From Cycas panzhihuaensis (lineage: Eukaryota; Cycadophyta), in NCBI GenBank assembly GCA_023213395.1, contig CM041465.1, positions 310,001 to 374,000 of the forward strand: DNA of 64,000 nt. Reading direction: 5' to 3'. How positions within the stretch are numbered: the first letter of the stretch is position 1; every line of letters starts with the position of its first letter. This document shows positions 60,901 through 64,000 of the stretch, piece after piece. Made by a program: the position numbers and the translations under genes. The notes under the pieces are model-generated. The model did not search any database, was not told the DNA's origin, and saw only the letters and a program-made list of their open reading frames with translations.

Positions 60901-61415
60901 CTGCCAGGGGCCGTTTCGCGCATAACTGGGCCAGAGGACTCAAGGAAATGGGTGTGCGCACCATGCAGGACCGACGATGCCCCAGCTCTCCGATAAAAGA
61001 AATATCACCACATGCCACAAGCCAAATCTTTCCCCTCCGGAGAGAAGCGAGCCATCCGACACTCGAGAAAATAGAGGAACGAAACGTCAAAGGGGAGAAT
61101 TAACTGGCAACAATGGGAAAAACCAACAGCCCAAACAAGAGGGAAACGTATGAGGGGGAGACAAAAATAGAAGGGGTGAAGACAAACAAGACGATTGGGA
61201 CTTCTGTCGAAAAGGGTGCCAGGGAACAAGACAAACAGGCATCAGGGGGAAAGGTGTCCCAAATATGTGCTGGGGGTGAAAGAGCAGTGCCAGAACCTAG
61301 GTTGGGAGGGGTAATGATACGGGACGTGTCTTTTTGCCAAAGGTGGTAAACGGCCCATCCTGTGCCCACTTAGGAAGAGCGGGATGCGCTCAAAGCATCT
61401 TGCCCCCTAAGGGAC
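60901..61415 (-). repeat. IGS transition and a single block C unit (set 3)
   Basis: The transition is cut at about 61073 (CTCGAGAAAAT) and fuses to the middle of a C unit. Only one anchor is present (near 61298), of the GTCTTTTTGCCAAAGG type found at the E end of the array in set 1. Almost the whole C array is missing here. Confidence 0.88.
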
Positions 61416-61765
61416 ACAACCATCTCATGCATTTTGACTGTTTTCGGCCATTTCAAAGCCGTTTTAGCCGTTCCTATACCGATTTTGACCGTTCTTGGTC
61501 ATTTTAGAGCCATTTTAGCCGTCTCTGAACTGATTTTGATCGTTGTGGTCATTTTATAGCCATTTTAACCGATTTTCATCATCTATGGCCATTTTACAGT
61601 CGTTTTAGTCATTTCCAAATTGATTTTGATCGTTTATGGTCATTTTACAGCTGCCTTAACCATTTCTGAGCTGATTTTAATCGTTTATGGTCATTTGTGA
61701 GCCATTTTTACTGTTTCTGAAACTGTTTTGACCCTTTCTAGCCATATTGATTGTTTTACTCGCCA
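61416..61765 (-). repeat. IGS block E, T-rich short tandem repeat (set 3)
   Basis: Matches 18860-19205 phrase by phrase, with scattered C/T and A/G differences. Confidence 0.9.
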
Positions 61766-62840
61766 ACACCTCCATGTTAAAAGTAACCAGTTGCCTCGAA
61801 ACCAAACAGGCAATCGAGGCAAAGGGACTAATGGCCTACACTATGCCTTGGCGTGATTAGCAGCCTCCGGGAAGGGGCAACTCAAAAGAGGGGGACCGAC
61901 AAACCAAAACATCCAAATATATGCCAGAGGCAGAGAAAAACATCCCATATATGTGCTGGGGGTGAAAGGCGCCACGACCACTGGTCGAGAAGCTCATTGG
62001 TATGGTACATGTCTTTTGGTTAAAGGCTACAAATGGCCTATCTAGTGCCCAGTTAGGGAAAATGAGTTGAGACCAAAAGGATCGCTTCTCTTACAAATAG
62101 CCATGTAGTGGGTGCAACGAGCCTAACGAAGCCGGGCTCTACCTCGGTACACGAGACCGACTCAAGAAACGGGTGAGTTAGAAAATGGAGACCCATAACC
62201 AAAAACTTATACATGTGTGCCATGGGTGAAGGCACGTAACACTGGCCTGAGTTAAGATTGTTGTTGATAGGGGGACGTGAGCTTTCGCTTGACACGAAAA
62301 AGGGCCTGATTGGTGCACACCCGGGGAAAACACATAGCTGGAGGAACTATTCCTCGCTTGTGATCTGACCTACTAAACCCACCTCCACAAGTAAAATAGT
62401 AGGCTCGCTTCAGAGCAAACCGTCACCCAGGGAAAATAGTCTCAGAGGCCGGGTCCAGGAACGAGCTGCTTAGAAGAATGAGAACGGCAACCGAATGCAT
62501 CCCTATGGATGTGCATGGGGAAGACGCCCAACCCAACAACCTGGGCTGTGAGGGTTGCCGATACGGGACGTGTCTTTTCACTAGATGGGGTCTAGAAGCA
62601 GGTGTCTCATGAAACAGGGATGGCAACCGAAGGCATCTCATGAAACAGGGACGACAACCGAAGGCGTCTCTACATGTGCCTAGGGAAGAGGCTTGCACCG
62701 CTGGCCTGGGTTGGGAGGTTTCTCAATGTGGGACGTATCTTTTGTCCAGACCGATGCCAGAAACAAGATGCTCAAGAAATGACCACTCACAACTGAAGGT
62801 GTCCACACATGTGGCCAGGGAGGTGGCTGATCCCAAAATA
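61766..62840 (-). other. IGS block F (set 3)
   Basis: Collinear with 19206-20289. Short-frame openings differ between the copies, which argues against a gene. Confidence 0.75.
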
Positions 62841-64000
62841 GAGCTTAATTGCTGAAGAAGTCAATTATCAATCTTTCTCCTTGAGATCTTGGGAGATAGT
62901 GTAGAAATCCCAATAACATCAAAACAAGAATGAACCCATAAAAGGAAATTCTACACCGAATCATTTATAATTGCCATTACTCCAAAAGTAAGTATGAAGA
63001 GTAATACTTTTATTAAACTATAAAAATCTCTATTTAATGGTGGAGAAAACAACTAGTGAAAGAATGGTCAAATTACAAGGAATAGATGATGCAATTATAC
63101 CATAAGCGGGACTCCAACCCTCCAACCCTCCAAAATGCTTCTCCAAGGATGATTCCCAAGTCAAGTGCCTTTCAACTTCAAGAACCAAGTCTCCAAACAC
63201 ATAAATGAGCTCAAGAGGGCTCAACTACTAGAGAGAAACCCAAATTGCATGTTTAACAAGTGGCAATCATACAAGTATAACCACTAACAACTAGAATACA
63301 CGTTGTCCAAGTGGCCTTCATGTAATTCTTAAAAATTGTAGCTTGTACCTAGCCTTAACAAACTCCAATTCATCTCAAATTTGGTGCACATATAGGAACA
63401 TATGTCCCCTTCCTCTCCTCAAACTTTTAGCTTATTTTGATGCCATTTGACTGCATTTTCATTGATTTAATGATAATATGTATTTGTTATTTTTCTGTTA
63501 GCTTTGGGATCAATTTTCTGCAAATACAAGGTTTGAAATCTAATAAAATGATATTTTTTGAACCCCACCTTTTGTGCACATGTAGTGGGATGTGTCTTAT
63601 TCCTTTCCAAAAAATTTCATATAAGTCTGATACCATTTGGCCCTATCTCTTTCAGTTATTCCAATGCCTAGCATTTTCTGCGTGTTGTAGACATATGATA
63701 GATCCTCCTAGCATTTTCTGCCTCCTGTAAACATAATGGTAAATCCTCCTAGATCAGTGGCTCACCCCACTGACTTGGGTTAGGAGGGTTCCCAGTACGG
63801 GACCAGTCCTTTCTCTAGACTGACTCCCAACATATATTGCAGTGCATGGGGCTTAGTAATTGTATAGGCGTATAATCTTTGTGACAATTGGAGTACCATG
63901 AAGATTGCAAAGAATCCTGTGTACCAAGCTTACACCGAACATGTTGAGGTGCACCATCACTTCATTCAATCCTTAACTCAAAAAGGCATCATAAAGATCA
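62841..64000 (-). other. IGS block G, start (set 3)
   Basis: Collinear with 20290-21450, running off the window end. By analogy, block H and another 26S 3' end should follow at about 66.3 kb in window coordinates. Confidence 0.75.

Noticed and set aside
1-64000. Possible 5S rRNA gene linked to the 45S spacer, as in some gymnosperms
   Set aside because: I looked for the 5S box A, IE and box C region and saw no match on either strand.
1-64000. CRISPR-like array or bacterial operons
   Set aside because: The repeats are hundreds of bases long without uniform spacers, and the rRNA and retroelements are eukaryotic.

Overview
The window is plant nuclear DNA. It holds one 45S ribosomal gene cluster, transcribed on the minus strand (18S 29905-28159, 5.8S 27481-27325, 26S 27081-23756), set in very long, highly repetitive intergenic spacer (IGS). 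The rRNA sequences are of land-plant type. ITS1 is about 680 bp, longer than is usual in flowering plants, and the spacer is huge. I therefore favour a gymnosperm or another large-genome non-flowering land plant, but I cannot name a species. No single-copy protein gene was recognised.

The same ordered spacer blocks appear up to three times. In plus coordinates the order is A (about 321 bp repeats), D (unique), B (about 345 bp), B' (about 475 bp), transition, C (about 398 bp), E (T-rich short repeats), F, G, H (short repeats at the 26S 3' end), then the rRNA genes. Block set 1 (1-23755) leads into the rRNA genes. Set 2 (30940-53308) starts upstream of 18S and ends at an abrupt C/H/A junction without genes. 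Set 3 (53309-64000) repeats A to G. Blocks E-G recur with an offset of about 42.55 kb, which implies an rDNA unit near 42.5 kb.

Three Ty3-type LTR retrotransposons interrupt the spacer, all on the minus strand. (i) 2169-4283 is a 2.1 kb gag-only element with 264 bp LTRs and a perfect 5 bp target duplication. (ii) 11005-15142 is a 4.1 kb element with LTRs of about 770-790 bp, gag and a partial protease. (iii) 38893-52549 is a 13.7 kb Tat-like element with gag, protease and the integrase C-terminus. It lacks reverse transcriptase, carries an opposite-strand spliced gene of the plant mobile domain family, and has a separate RNase H.

Nearly everything shows C-to-T/G-to-A decay. The 18S decoding site, 530 loop and 3' helices, the most conserved 5.8S motif and the 26S 5' end are all mutated. 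Most in-frame stops inspected in the Tat element are of the kind one C-to-T step produces. The most economical reading is a silenced, heavily methylated, non-homogenised rDNA locus that is decaying and collecting retroelements. The long open frames seen in the B and C repeats are by-products of repetition, not genes.
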